A stretch of 64,000 nt of DNA from Carallia brachiata. Its lineage: Eukaryota; Streptophyta; Magnoliopsida; Malpighiales; Rhizophoraceae. The stretch covers positions 3,272,015 through 3,336,014 of the forward strand of contig JADCRB010000018.1 in assembly GCA_021464245.1 (NCBI GenBank), written 5' to 3'. A program made the translations under genes and the position numbers. Each line of letters begins with the position of its first letter. The stretch's first letter is position 1. The notes beneath the pieces are model-generated. The model searched no databases. It was given only the letters and a program-made list of their open reading frames with translations, and had not been told where the DNA came from. Shown in pieces: positions 23,789-35,859 of this stretch.

Positions 23789-23974
23789 AAAGAATAATAC
23801 TAAATATTTTAAAAATTGTATTATGAAACGTCTCGAAATATATAATTATGAAAGAATTGTTAATTTATTTCTTTTTTTGATTTGACGGTATTAAAAAAAT
23901 TAACGATTCTTTTTATAATTATATATTTCGGGATATTTCATAATACAGTTTTTGAGATTGTTTGCATTACTCGA
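23789..23974. mobile_element. MITE, copy 2
   Basis: The arms, about 70 bp each, pair closely: AATACTAAATATTTT on the left and its near complement on the right, plus AAATATATAATTAT on the left and ATAATTATATATTT on the right. It belongs to the same family as 17199-17376 and is better preserved. It lies about 0.9 kb upstream of NLR unit B. Confidence 0.8.
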
Positions 23975-25247
23975 AAATAAAATAGAAAGGAACGCTCTAT
24001 GGTCAACCAAGTTGATTTTCTGAATTTGGGCAGTTGAATTATGCCCACTCTTATTTATATTCAAAACGATCATTCTTTATAGGATAAAAATTGGATGACT
24101 AAAATGTAAATATGCGATTGAAGTTTTATATAACTGCTAAATAGGTGTAAATTTTATCTGAAATTACGTTTGAAGATTTTTTTTTTTTGTTGACTAAAAA
24201 ATTTATGAGAAAAAAATTTATTGCACTTTCATTCTCATAAATTTTATAGTTGTCCTTTTTTTTTTTTTGGTGTACAATAATTGTCTTTTTAAGATTAGGT
24301 ATTGAGACTTTGGAAATAGGAATTTAGGTTCTTCATTATTGGGATATTTTTTGAATTAAGATTAGATATCTATATTTTGAAAATAAAAATTTAAGTTTTT
24401 AGTACTTGCTAATTTTATTTATTTTTTGTGAGTAAAATTTACTCATAATTTTATACCACATAAATTTATTTTTTATTTTTTATTTCAAATAGATCTCATT
24501 TTCATTTATTATATGATATAAGATCAAGATCAAAAGTAAGTTATACTTGTTAAAACAGATTTTAGCATCCTTTGTTGTTGGTCATCGATTTTTTTGGACT
24601 TCTAGATTTTCTGTTTTTTTTGGTTAAACATACATGAACTATCTGAATTTCTTCTTCCAAGCCCAGGTCTGGTTCTTCTTGGGCATCCTACCAATACCTT
24701 GTTCGCCAATAACAACATGTAATTTTGAATATAATTATGAGGTCCAACACTACAATTACAACTCATTGGTGTCGTCTATATTTATAACTTTTTTTTTTTT
24801 AGTCAAGTTTGTTTGTAGATATATCATTTTCTAACTTTTACACACATATTGAAAAAAAAATTATTTTTGACCTCAATCGATCCGTTAAGAGTATTTGGCA
24901 TGATATCCTTAGAGAATGGTCTTAAAATTTAATTACGTTAAAGATACTTTTAGGAGTGCGAAACTGTTCATGAAATCCGCTGTTGCACAATGGCTAAAAT
25001 TCTAAAGGTTGAATTAAACAGGTTTGAACCCTGGCACCAGAATATTTTGTTTGTGTTCTTCAATCATTTTGTTAAAAGGTCATTGTATGTTGGTATTGGT
25101 CTTTTAGGTGAGACTGGAAAGGAGCACTGGATGTGTTCCACAAACAAAGTAGACATGGAAGGAAACGCTTCTTCTTTGGTGCCAAAGCATTTTACGTGAG
25201 AGTGCGGTTTTGGTGGGTTAAGAAAAAGTCCTTGAAGAAAATCGGAG
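23975..25247. other. Intergenic DNA between unit B and the Athila-like element
   Basis: AT-rich with T-runs. Words near 24910 and 24970-25005 are shared with the borders at 17027/17150 and 33005. A less AT-rich stretch at 25010-25247 has open frames on both strands but no recognisable product. Confidence 0.45.
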
Positions 25248-25252
25248 ATAGA

Positions 25253-26701
25253 TGACCGGATAAAATCCTGCAAGCGTACAGGGTCGATCGTAATAATAAA
25301 ATTCTGATGAATACTCCAGGTGTCGAACCCAAGGGAACAAAGAATTAATTATGAATTAAGTTATTTAAATTGAAGGTTTTATGTTTGAGAAAATTAATAA
25401 GAAACAATATTATTAAATTAAAAATTAAGAAATTTAACTAATGGAAAATCAGAGGCAATTTAATTAAAACTGAACACAAGATAGAGGGTACCAGGGCTAT
25501 GAGTTTTCACCTAGAAGGGCTGAATTACATGAATTTTGTGGATTAATGATTTGAATATCAATTCGTCTTCTTTAGTTAGTGTTCTTTGTCAAGCAACTCT
25601 AACCGTATTCAATCTAATTGTGATCTTCTCTCGAACTCACATAAAGTAGATTAAACTCATTAAAAACATAGAATTTCTAACGACATCATATAAACTTATC
25701 TCATGTCTGACTCAAAGTTCATATCTTTATCTATTTAGTGCACGATTGTGTCTCATCTGTCGATCTCAACACAAATCCTATAACTACTTTCATGATGGCC
25801 AGGCACAAAAGCATATTTAAGTTTAAAATAGATAAATCAAATCGAGTTCTCAACAGATAATTGCAATAAAATCAAAAGAACATCTAAACATCCACAAAAT
25901 CAAATAATCCAACCCTAAACTATGCTACATCCCTTTCGCCCTAATTTAGAGAGTTCTAACTACTCATGCTAAAAACTAAAGATAAACAAATATCCAACAT
26001 CATTAAATTCAAAAGAAAAAGAAGAGAAAGAAAAGGAAACGAAAAACTCGTTTCCGACGTCTTCGCGTTCCTCCCTTATGCTCTTCTCCTCTTCGCTTTC
26101 TACGCTTTTTCTCTGTCTTGTGTCTCAAAGAATAGCCTCCAAAAGTCATCTGTATGTTGCTGTAACTTCAGTATTTATAGTCCCCTCAATTAATAAAATT
26201 GAAAGCCCTAAAGAATCCAAATTTGAGTCGGAAAAGGATTTGTAAATTTTCTGGACAGTTTCGACCCTGTATTTTCGGACACAAATTTCGACCCCTTCCA
26301 CGCAGAATCCGAAGTTCGTCAAAACAGAAAAGTTGTAGCTTTATCTCTTAGCTTCGATTCGGCTTAAGAATCGTCCAATTCCGAGTTGTGTAGAGGAAGT
26401 TATGGCTGAAATACCAAGCAGTGCGCAAAGCTGTGAAATTCTACCCGAACCCGACCACATATTAGCTTTCTAACCAAACTTTTGGTTCGGTTCTTTGGTG
26501 CTCGGCTTGTTTCTACTCCTTCAAACCTGATAGGTTCCTTTTTCCAAGCGTCAAATACTTCGGTTATGTGCAATTGTCCTACAAAGCATAAAAGAAGCAA
26601 CCGAAGTAGAATTTACCACAATTCACAATATTTACATAGTTAAACTATCCAAATATATATAAAAAATTATGCATAAACCTATGTAAATATTGAACCTATC
26701 A
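25253..26701 (-). repeat. 3' LTR of the Athila-like element (complete)
   Basis: 1449 bp from TGACCGG to CCTATCA on the plus strand. Its right-hand 865 bp match the right LTR. Immediately internal to it (26702-26716) is the polypurine tract on the minus strand (AAGTGTGGGGGAATT). Confidence 0.9.
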
Positions 26702-28804
26702 AATTCCCCCACACTTGAACTGTTGCTTGTCCTCAAGCAATTCAAAAATATCACATGACCTTCACGAAAATTTCATTCAAATCGAATTCTTCAAACAGTG
26801 CCTCATTAACACATTACAAGATCAATCAAAAAGTATCACTCAACACTTCACTAATCAAATATAATCAATAGCGTTCTCATTCCCCACAAAACACATTTTA
26901 CATTGATTAATCATGTGCAAGAACCCTTTATTAATCAATGATAATGTTTAGCTATCGTCGTGTAGAAAGTAATCACATACACTCATCCAAAATCCAAGGA
27001 CAAAAATTTTCTTCTCTTAAAAATACAAAACCACACCAGGGATCAATAGAAATTAATTATTTTAACTTTTTTTTTTTTTATGTACCAGAGACTTTGATAC
27101 TTTTTTCTAAATACTGACATGCTTTTTGACATGAATACCATCACTTGTGGTGTTGGTACCCGATTACTACTTCACAAACAGATATTTAGAGTGCTTTGCA
27201 TACTCATAATTCAAGTTACTTTTTGACGTGAAGACCAACAATTATAATGCCGACCCCCAGTTACTCAGTAACTCAAAACAGCGGAGTAGATGACATATTA
27301 ACAACTTGCAAGCCTCATTTTTTTTTTTTCAATTCAATTCCTAAATCATATCCCCAAAATTCTTTAGAAGAAGAGAAGATAACATTTGTTCAAGTACTTT
27401 AAATGAGTGTACATAATTAAAAACTACATGAAGATCTCTAAAAGCTAGTATATCTCTTTAAAAGATCATCGCACAACTTTAAAAGTAAATTAGAAATAAA
27501 AATTTTTCAAGTGGAGAACAAGTTCACTACTAACTATCTCTAACTAGCTAATGTCAAATACTACTCAAAGACCAACCTTGCATGCCTTAGTACTATCATC
27601 GACGTCCAAAAATTCAACTCAAATAGAATTCAAGTGAAGCTCATGTAAAATCATGCAAGCACACAAAAATTAGCATTAAAGGGGCAAAAATTTTCAAAAT
27701 AACACATTTCCCCCACACTTAACCAACATTGTCCTCAATGTTGCAATAGAAACATAACTGAAAAGAAAAGAAAACAAAGAGGACGAAACTACCCAGATAG
27801 AGCAGAGGAGAAGAGCAACCCTCACGTGCTCTGTCATCATTGAACAAACAACCTTAGAATCAATAACAGGAGATAAGAAAAGTAAAGACAAAGAGAAGAT
27901 AACAGAGAGGAAAAATATGCGATAACTAAAATCTTAGAAAGTAAATAAATCTAATCCTAAAGAATCTAAGTCATGGAAAGGGAAAACAAAAACAAAAACG
28001 ATGCAAGCAATACAAAAAACTAGCTGCAAGGAATGGGATAAAATTAATGAGGAGGTGGGTGAGCAGCGAGAGCATCCATAAGTTGAAGAAATTAGTGCTC
28101 TGGAGTCTCCAAAATCTAGTACAATAATTAATAACCAAGGTAGAACCCTCTCCAATAAGAAGAAAAACCAAAAGTTTAGGGAAAATAAAACTAGAGGGCT
28201 TTAAGAGAAAGATGGGTAGAGGAAAGAAGAATGAGAGAAACTTGAAGGATAATGGATGCGTGAGTTTTGGATATGGGGGAATAAAAGAAGAGATTTGTGA
28301 AAGAAAGAAAATTTTGAGTAAAGGGAATATGAATTGATCGGGGTTGACTATAGAAGGGAATAAGAGAAGAAGAAGAAGAAGAAACGTGGGAAGGTAACGT
28401 TGGGTTTTTAAAAAAAAACTTGTAAATTTTTTTTTTTTCGGATCCCCCTTGAGAATTCATATGTATATATATATAAAAAAAAAATTTCAATCAACACACA
28501 AATACTCATCAAGAGAATTCTTTTTCTACTCATTCCCACCCCCACACTTAAGATAAACAATAACAATGTATCGAATAATAAGGTCAAATGTGAGGGTAAG
28601 AATTACTCCCTGAACCAAGTAGCTGGTAATTTGTTGCTTTGTAATGAACATACTTTTCCTTCCCAAGTTCCTAGACACAAAAGAAAAAAAAAAAACTAAA
28701 TTAAACTTAAGCTTATCAATGTAATTAAAATATAAAATAAATATTGGGTTGCCTTCCAACAAGCGCTATATTTAACGTCTATAGCTAGACGTTCTTCCCT
28801 TTAA
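26702..28804 (-). other. Long 3' non-coding region of the Athila-like element
   Basis: Lies between the end of the pol remnant and the 3' LTR, where autonomous Athila elements carry an env-like region. Two extra polypurine-like words sit at about 27709-27721 and 28543-28555. No env-like frame survives. Confidence 0.65.
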
Positions 28805-30649
28805 TTAAGGAGGATGATCTCTAAGAGGATAATGCCTTAAGTTGCGTCCATGAACCTTAATTACCCCAAACTTCTTACTCCAAATATTGATTGCTCCTTT
28901 AGAATACACCTTGCGCACTGTGAATGGTCCTAATAATTGCCTTTTCTTGCGCTTCCACGGGATTGTTCCACTGTAGGCATCATAGAGAAGCACTTTCTCT
29001 CCCTCCTTGAAGTCGCTTCCCATATAATTATGCTCTAAAAGGAGAGAAGGTTGTTTAAGCTCAAAAGGAGCCAACTTCGCAATGGAAAGTGCTGAGCTCG
29101 ACTTTGCCGCTAGGAAAGGTTGCTCAAATAACATCTCAAGTGCACTTCCCAAGTCTATATCCATTCTTTTTGGGTCTTCTTTGGGTGGCTTTGATGTTTC
29201 TATCATGAAGCATGTATCATGTAGTGATGGACTCTTTAATGCTTTGAACACTTGGAATACCTGCTCTTCTTTTCCTACTCGGAATGTTAGCTTTCCTTGC
29301 TCTACATCAATCAGCGCCTTACCAGTGGCTAGGAACGGCCTCCCTAAGATTATCGGGATGTCTATATTTTCATCCATATCCAACACCAGAAAATCAGCCG
29401 GGAAATAGAATTTTCCCACTTTAACTAGCACATCCTCAATCTTTCTGTATGGATACTTGATGGATCGGTCAGCTAGCTGCAAGGAAATTGAGGTTGGCTT
29501 CAGTTCTCCAATCTTCAGCCTCCTAAACAAAGACAAAGGCATCAAATTAATGCTTGCACCTAAGTCACATAAACAACGTTCAATATTTAAACTACCAATG
29601 GTACAAGGGATAGTAAAACTCCCTGGATCCTTTAATTTTGGAGGTAGTTTATTCTGAAGAATAGCACTATACTCTTCAGTTAAGGCAACTGTAGCATGTT
29701 CCTCGAGTCTCTTCTTGTTTGATATAATCTCCTTCAGGTACTTTGCATAATTTGGCATCTGTGCAATTGCCTCTGCAAAAGGAATGTTCATGTGGATCTT
29801 CTTAAACATGTCCAAGAACTTAAGAAAGTTCTTGTCCTCATTCCTCTTCTTCAGCCTATTGGGAAATGGAATCGGCGGAACATATGGCTTAACTTGTGGG
29901 GGAGGAGTGGGTGGTACCAGCTCCTCAATGTTGTCCTGCCTTCCTTGTTCATTATCCATAGCTTTCTCTTGTATAGGTCCATCCTCTTTACCACCATCTT
30001 CTGTGGCCTTGTAATTTTGCTGACCATTTTTAGGATTCCCTACCACTTTCCCACTTCTCAATGCAATGGCTAAGACACTCTCCTTTGGATTCACCTCAGT
30101 ATTACTAGGGAATTGACCTTGATTCCTAGTCGAAATTGCTTTGGCAAGTTGACCTACCTGTACTTCCAAAGTATGAATCGAGGCTTGGTGAGTGGATGCA
30201 ACTTGATCAATTTTTAGATTCAATTTCCTCAACTCAGCATCCTGTTGTGTCATTCTCTCATCCATCTTTGACATGTACTGCATGAACATGTCTTCTATCT
30301 GTGGCTTTTGCTCCTGAGGTTGAGATAGTTGACCATGAAATTGGGGTCTCGGCTGCTGAAACCCTGGTGGTACTACTTGCCTTGTATTTCCCTGCTCCTT
30401 CCACCCAAAATTTGGATGGTTGCGCCATCCTGGGTTGTATGTACTAGAATATAGATCATTCTGCTGCTTGTTTCCTGCATAAGCTCCAGCATAATTGACG
30501 TCTTCAAAGGAATTTCCAGAATCAATACTCATGCAAGCATTTTCATTGTGTCCAAATTGTCCACAGTATGAGCATTGCTCCTTATGCATTGAGTCTCTGC
30601 TCACAAGTAACTTCACTTGTCGTGTCAGATCATCAATTTTTGATACCAC
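28805..30649 (-). pseudogene. Retroelement gag 3' end-protease frame fused to an integrase tail
   Basis: A 614-codon frame without internal stops. It has a zinc knuckle CSYCGQFGHNENAC near the start, a Gln/Pro-rich linker, and the conserved FKKIHMNIPFAEAIAQMPNY block. Then comes a retropepsin-like domain with CDLGASINLMPLS (DLG in place of the usual DTG/DSG) and IILGRPFLATG. After about residue 500 it jumps to an integrase C-terminal module (FKEGEKVLLYDAYSG, then LLGPFTVRKVYSKGAINIW). RT, RNase H and the integrase core are missing, apparently by an in-frame internal deletion near residues 500-540. It sits downstream of the gag frame and is offset from it by a frameshift. Confidence 0.85.
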
Positions 30650-30663
30650 ATCTATTTGTGAAG

Positions 30664-31227
30664 TTAGCTCATAAACTCCAGCTCTACGCCCTCTGACATT
30701 TTTTGTTGGGAGTTATCTGCTAGCAACTCATATATGTCATAAAGCTCGTCTGCTGACTTATTACCCACATATCCTCCAGCTGCCGAATCCACTAACATTT
30801 GAGAATTAGTGATGAGACCATCATAAAAGAACTGCATCTGAAGAGGCTTGGAGAATTGGTGATGTGGGCATTGCACTGGAAGCATTTTGAATCGCTCCCA
30901 CGCCTCGTGAAAGGGCTCAGCATCTATTTGTGAGAAGGAACAGATTTTATTCCGAAGCTCTGCAGTCTTCTGCGGGGAATAAAACTTAAGCATAAATTTA
31001 TCATAAATCTGCTCCCAAGTATTAAGTGATTCCTCTGGTAGGTTGATCAGCCACGTCCTTGCCTTATCCTTGAGGGTGTATGGAAAACACATCATCCTTA
31101 ATTCATCTACTGAACACCTCCCTACAGGAAAGGTCTCGATAGTACTGTAAAAGTCCCTAAGGAAAGTAAGTGGGTCTTCACTCGGTAGACCATGAAATGA
31201 TGGTAGCATCTCAAATCGAGTTCTCAA
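30664..31227 (-). pseudogene. Retroelement gag core, 5'-truncated and frameshifted at its end
   Basis: The frame shows the Athila-type gag domain: FHGLPSEDPLTFLRDFYSTI, then a KDKARTWLINLP block, CPHHQF and DSAAGGYVGNKSADELYDI. The front is joined directly to LTR sequence at about 31211-31218, so the gag N-terminus is lost. Near 30690 the frame shifts: gag-like reading continues in another frame (AGVYELTSQID) into the zinc-knuckle frame, while the original frame stops at 30664. Confidence 0.85.
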
Positions 31228-32072
31228 CAGATAATTGCAATAAAATCAAAAGAACATCTAAACATCCACAAAATCAAATAATCCAACCCTAAACTAGGCT
31301 ACATCCCTTTCGCCCTAGTTTAGAGTTCTAGCTACTCATGCTAAAAACTAAAGATAAACAAATATCCAACATCATTAAAATCAAAAGAAAACGAAGGGAA
31401 AGAAAAGGAATCGAAAAACTCGTTTCCGACGTCTTCGCGTTCCTCCCTTATACTCTTCTCCTCTTCGCTCTCTACGCTTTTTCTCTGTCTTGTGTCTCAA
31501 AGAATAGCCTCCAAAAGTCCTCTGTATGTTGCTGTAACTTCATTATTTATAGTCCCCTCAATTAATAAAATTGAAAGTCTTAAAGAATCCAAATTCGAGT
31601 CGGAAAAGGATTTGTAAATTTTCTGGACAGTTTCGACCATGTATTTTCGAACACAAATTTCGACCCCTTCCACGCAGAATCCGAAGTTCGTCGAAACAGA
31701 AAAGTTGTAGTTTTATCTCTTAGCTTCGATTCAGCTTAAGAATCGTCCAATTCCGAGTTGTGTAGAGGAAGTTATGGCTGAAATACCAAGCAGTGCGCAA
31801 AACTGTGAAATTCTACCCGAACCGACCACATATTAGCTTTCTAACCAAACTTTTGGTTCGGTTCTTTAGTGCTCGGCTTGTTTCTACTCTTTCAAACCTG
31901 ATAGGTTCATTTTTCCAAGCGTCAAATACTTCGGTTATGTCCAATTGTCCTACAAAGCATAAAAGAAGTAACCGAAGTAGAATTTACTACAATTTACAAT
32001 ATTTACATAGTTAAACTATCCAAATATATATAAAAAATTATGCATAAACTTATGTAAATATTGAACCTATCA
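31211..32072 (-). repeat. 5' LTR of the Athila-like element (inner end deleted)
   Basis: 862 bp matching 25837-26701 with about 28 substitutions and two small indels by eye. The counterpart of 25253-25836 is missing. The junction with gag sits in a short shared word (about TCAAATCGAG), suggesting a microhomology deletion. Confidence 0.85.
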
Positions 32073-32077
32073 ATAGA

Positions 32078-33259
32078 CTGACAAATAAGTCTCATAAATT
32101 AAAAAATAAATTCTTTAAACTTTGTATCTTTCAAATAACTAACATTTGTCTCAAAAATATTATATTTTTTAATATACTTTTAACATGTAATAAGTTTGAT
32201 TAGCATGTGATAAAAAAATTAAATTTAAACTGTATTAAGTCTCATTAACACGTGATAAAAAAAATTAAATTAACAAATACAGATAAAAAGAATAAATCAA
32301 GTTCTACCATCACATTAAATGATAATCATGAATCTCAAATTTTATTAAAAATTTAAGTTAAAAATAAGAGAAACTTGTAATTAATATAAGTTATATTATT
32401 AACTTATTTCTTATTAATATATGACATCATGTCCTTTAATAGTGTCTTTCCCAAAAACCACTTGATTTGAAAATAATTTTGTATTTTATAACATTGAGCG
32501 TGTTCTAATTTTGTGCACTCGCATGCCCTTTTTCAATCATTCTGCGGCACGTCAACTTCTCTGAATTATGTTTAAAGTCACAAATCTACGAAATGATTGT
32601 TGAGACTCGAGAAAGAATTAAACTTAGGATCACTTTTTATTTATGATTTTCTTAATACTTTTGAAATTAAAATATTCAAAAACCAAATCTCCCAATTTGT
32701 GACTTATTTATTTTTTCTAGGCCACTCTTATCACTTTTTTTTTTGCTCAGTTGGATATAGATTAAATTCTAACAAAAAAAATCAGATCAAATTTCTCCTC
32801 GTCCTATTCATGTTGACCTCATGCTTTTCTTACATTTAACATTCCTGTCCGACCTTTTCTTAAAAAAAAGAAAAAAAATTTGTTACTTGACAGTACGTTT
32901 GTCTCATGGAATATATCTTGCATCAACTTGAAAGTTCTAAAAAATTGTTCAGCCTATAACTTGGACCAAACGAATGGCTTACGAAAAGTCTTCAAGAAAA
33001 ATAGCAAGAAATCCACTGTAGCACAGCGGCTAAATTTCTCAACTTGAATTTAATCCGGAATCTAATCAGGCTAAATTTCCCAGTTTCTGGCTAGTGAAAA
33101 AAATTCTACTATTCCTCCATTTCCAAAGCTTCCACAGAGTAGTGACAAAAGCCACTTGAAAAGTACACCCCCATCCTTTACATTTAAGCGTCCAAATTCA
33201 CTTGGTGGATGATGTGCAGAGTATGGGTCTAGATGTATTTTGATTTACAATTCAATTCC
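32078..33259. other. Intergenic DNA right of the Athila-like element
   Basis: AT-rich, no gene recognised. A block at about 33005-33040 (AAATCCACTGTAGCACAGCGG) resembles 24970-25005 and, more weakly, 17150-17180. Similarity to SEC13 begins near 33260. Confidence 0.45.
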
Positions 33260-33641
33260 GGCAATCTTGCAAAGCTGACGGAAATATAGCTGTTTTACTC
33301 CACGAGCTAGTGGTAATTGGGAGACGTCAAGGATTGATCAAGCTCACCCGCTGGGAGAAACTTCTGTTTCGTTGGCCCCACCAACTGCACCTGGGCGCCC
33401 TTGTTGGTTCTGGCTTGCTCGACCCTGTTTTAAAGCTCTGTGACAATACTGTGGCAAAAGATGAGGACCAATGGGAAGGAAAGGTCAAATTTTTAGACCC
33501 CAGCCTGTAGGGTCTCCTGGTCACTTACAACAAACATGTTTGCTGTCTGCTGCTGATGGTAACAACAGCTAGCGTAACATTATGGAAAGAAGCTGTTGAT
33601 GGAGAGTGGCCACAGGTGACCACAATCAATTCTTATTGATT
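33260..33641 (+). pseudogene. SEC13 gene fragment, unit C
   Basis: The plus strand encodes pieces of the COPII/nuclear-pore WD40 protein SEC13. In order: ADGNIAV, then TPRASGNWETSRIDQAHP, a frameshifted TSVSWAP, GALVGSGLLDPV and CDNTV. It then jumps to AKDEDQWEGKV, a decayed stretch, ADGNN and VTLWKEAVDGEW. The jump from CDNTV to AKDEDQWEG skips the DNA for about one WD repeat. Several frameshifts are present. Similarity to unit A continues to about 33860 past the stop, likely old 3' UTR. Confidence 0.85.
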
Positions 33642-33839
33642 GAGTAGCGAATACTTAATTTGTTGTGCTTCGGTTCGTTTAATTCCTAATTTTAAGGCCC
33701 TATATATCAAAACTTCATATTATTACCCTCAAGCCTCAGTATCATTTTGTGCCGCACCTTTGCTTCTATGACGATTTGTGAAGAAGTGGAACACTATGCT
33801 TCTTCATACGCATGGAAAATTCTTAATTGAAGTTTATTG

Positions 33840-35859
33840 CAGTTGCGATCTTTTTCTTTCTTTCGGAAACAAGAGTTAAAAACTACACCAGAATGAAAAA
33901 GATTGTACCGCTATGAACATCACATCTTTAGTACCTAGCAAGGATTAATTGTTTCAGCAAGAAGAAATATTTAGCCGACTGCAATCTGTAACAATTTTCG
34001 TTAAATGAGAAAGGGGAAAAAGTAGGTATCTTATTATTGTCATTGAATGAAAAGGGGAAAACAGATGACGAATGCCAAAATAGCAAAGTTGGGATTTTTA
34101 CAATGACAAAAACCATTCATTATCCCAAGCCAAAATACTCTTGTTGCAGGGTAAATTCCAGTGATGTTAGTTATGCATGAGCTTCCAATTGGTTCCTCCT
34201 CAAATTTTCTTTGCAATGAGAATTCTTCAGCCGGGAAAGACGACCTTCTGTTGATTCAGTTTCCACCAGGGTTATGTTGCATTTCATGATAGCACATCCA
34301 ACAAAGGGGCAGAAGCAAGGGACAGCGGCGACAGAGTTCCTTGTGAAATTTTGGCACCAACAAACTAGAGTTTTTAGATCAAAGGCTCAATGTCAATCTT
34401 CAGTTTTAAATTCATGCAGCAGATTCATGTAGGACTTGTTTTAATTGCTTTTTTTTTTTTTTTGAAAACTATCTTTGAATGCATTAACTAAACGAGATAC
34501 CTTTGTTTTCTGTTTCACCTGCATCAGCCAAATAAATCTGCCAAATGCTTTTCAACCTATTTTTGTCTATTTGGCCTGCAATAAAAGCAACGACATGAAA
34601 CTTTCCAAGGTATATAATCAAATAGCTATGACTGGGAAAAGAATAAAAAAAAATATGGGAATAAGAAAGATATTTCAAACCAATATGGCTACAAGCAGTT
34701 GTTGAACCTTCATTCTGTGTCAAATTGAAATGATCCGAAGCCTCATCCGCTGTTTCATTTGCAGCAAATCACATGAATGATATGTAATTGTACTCCAAGA
34801 AACAAAAAATGGCTACAACATTTTCAAAAGAGTTGACCGGCCATTTCGAAACATCGACACAACAGTTGAATTTCTTCTGGTATGCATAACCTAGTCCAGA
34901 AACAAAACATCGAAATAATAGAGAAAATCTAAGGCAACGGTTATGATACGCACAATAACTAACTACTGAAAAGCCATGCATCTATAATCTGATTTCGAAA
35001 TTTAAGCTGAACCTACAATTCAATCAAAGAACAACATATATAAGAATTTTCAGTTTAAAACATACCAAAAAACCAAAAAAAAGAAGGGAACAATTCCAGC
35101 GACGAGTAATTAGTATGCATGAGATGTAATTGAACTCCCTAGGAAACTACGATTTAATGAAAGAACAACCTAACTTTAAAAGAATTTTGAGTTTAAAACA
35201 TCCCAAAAATCAAACTCAATTTTTCCTTGTCATGGGCGTGCCTGGAAATGGAACGAGGAGTGGAATGTGGGTAATGTTGGAGAATTTTCAAAATATAAAG
35301 AGTCGTGTCCTCTAATTAATTTAATAATTATAGAGACGCGTCTATTGACGAAGAGACACGTTAAAAGAGTCGTGTTTATTTGACCTAAAAAAAATATCTC
35401 TTAGCCAAATAACTACCATATTAATCTCTTTATAAATATGTGAATTAGTCATTCGCATAAATATAGAAAAAATAAAAAAATTTATACACATTTTGAGAGC
35501 AATTTTTGGATAGTACAACAATTTCTCGAAAGCTTAATTTCAGTAATGCAAATTGCAGTCAAGTGTATTTTATTCTATTATGTGAGAGAATTCGCTATAA
35601 TGAAGGCGAATTTTACCTTAATAAAAGTGATACTGTTATACGACTTAAAACAATTTTTTTATTTCTAATCTTACTCTCTTTCCTTTTTCCACAGGTAATA
35701 GCAAAAAAATGGACAATAACAAAGAAACAAGGGAGAGGAAAATTAAATACAATTTTTTTGGCACATTAAAAATTATTTACAATCAAAACAAATAAAAAAA
35801 ACAAATAAAGTTCTTTAGTTTTCCTTACCTTGTTTTGTGATCTCAGTACTTAAAAGCAT
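33840..35859 (-). other. Conserved 3' flank of NLR unit C
   Basis: Homologous to the flanks at 11690-13829 and 18365-19947, interrupted by a solo LTR at 35275-35693. It contains one full 120-bp flank block (about 34680-34800) and a shortened second one near 35095-35130. No supported coding frame. Confidence 0.6.
35275..35693 (+). mobile_element. Solo LTR with 5-bp target duplication
   Basis: A 419-bp segment beginning TGTTGGAGAATTTTC and ending TTTTTCCACA interrupts the conserved NLR flank. GGTAA flanks it on both sides (35270-35274 and 35694-35698). Units A and B have an uninterrupted GTGGGTAATA at this spot. The TG...CA ends, the 5-bp duplication and an internal TATA-like CTTTATAAATATG point to a solo LTR, probably Copia type, left by LTR-LTR recombination. 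Confidence 0.85.

Larger units (their letters stand above)
25253..32072 (-). mobile_element. Athila-like Ty3/Gypsy retrotransposon, internally deleted
   Basis: A 6.8-kb LTR element reading on the minus strand, flanked by a perfect 5-bp target duplication ATAGA (25248-25252 and 32073-32077). The outer ends are TG and CA. The left (3') LTR is complete. The right (5') LTR lacks its inner 584 bp and is fused to gag, so the primer-binding site and leader are gone. Gag and a retropepsin-like domain remain; RT, RNase H and most of integrase are missing. The 2.1-kb non-coding region before the 3' LTR, with three AAGTGTGGGGG-type polypurine words, is typical of Athila elements. By eye the two LTRs differ at about 28 of 860 positions, so insertion is fairly recent. 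It cannot move on its own. Confidence 0.9.
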
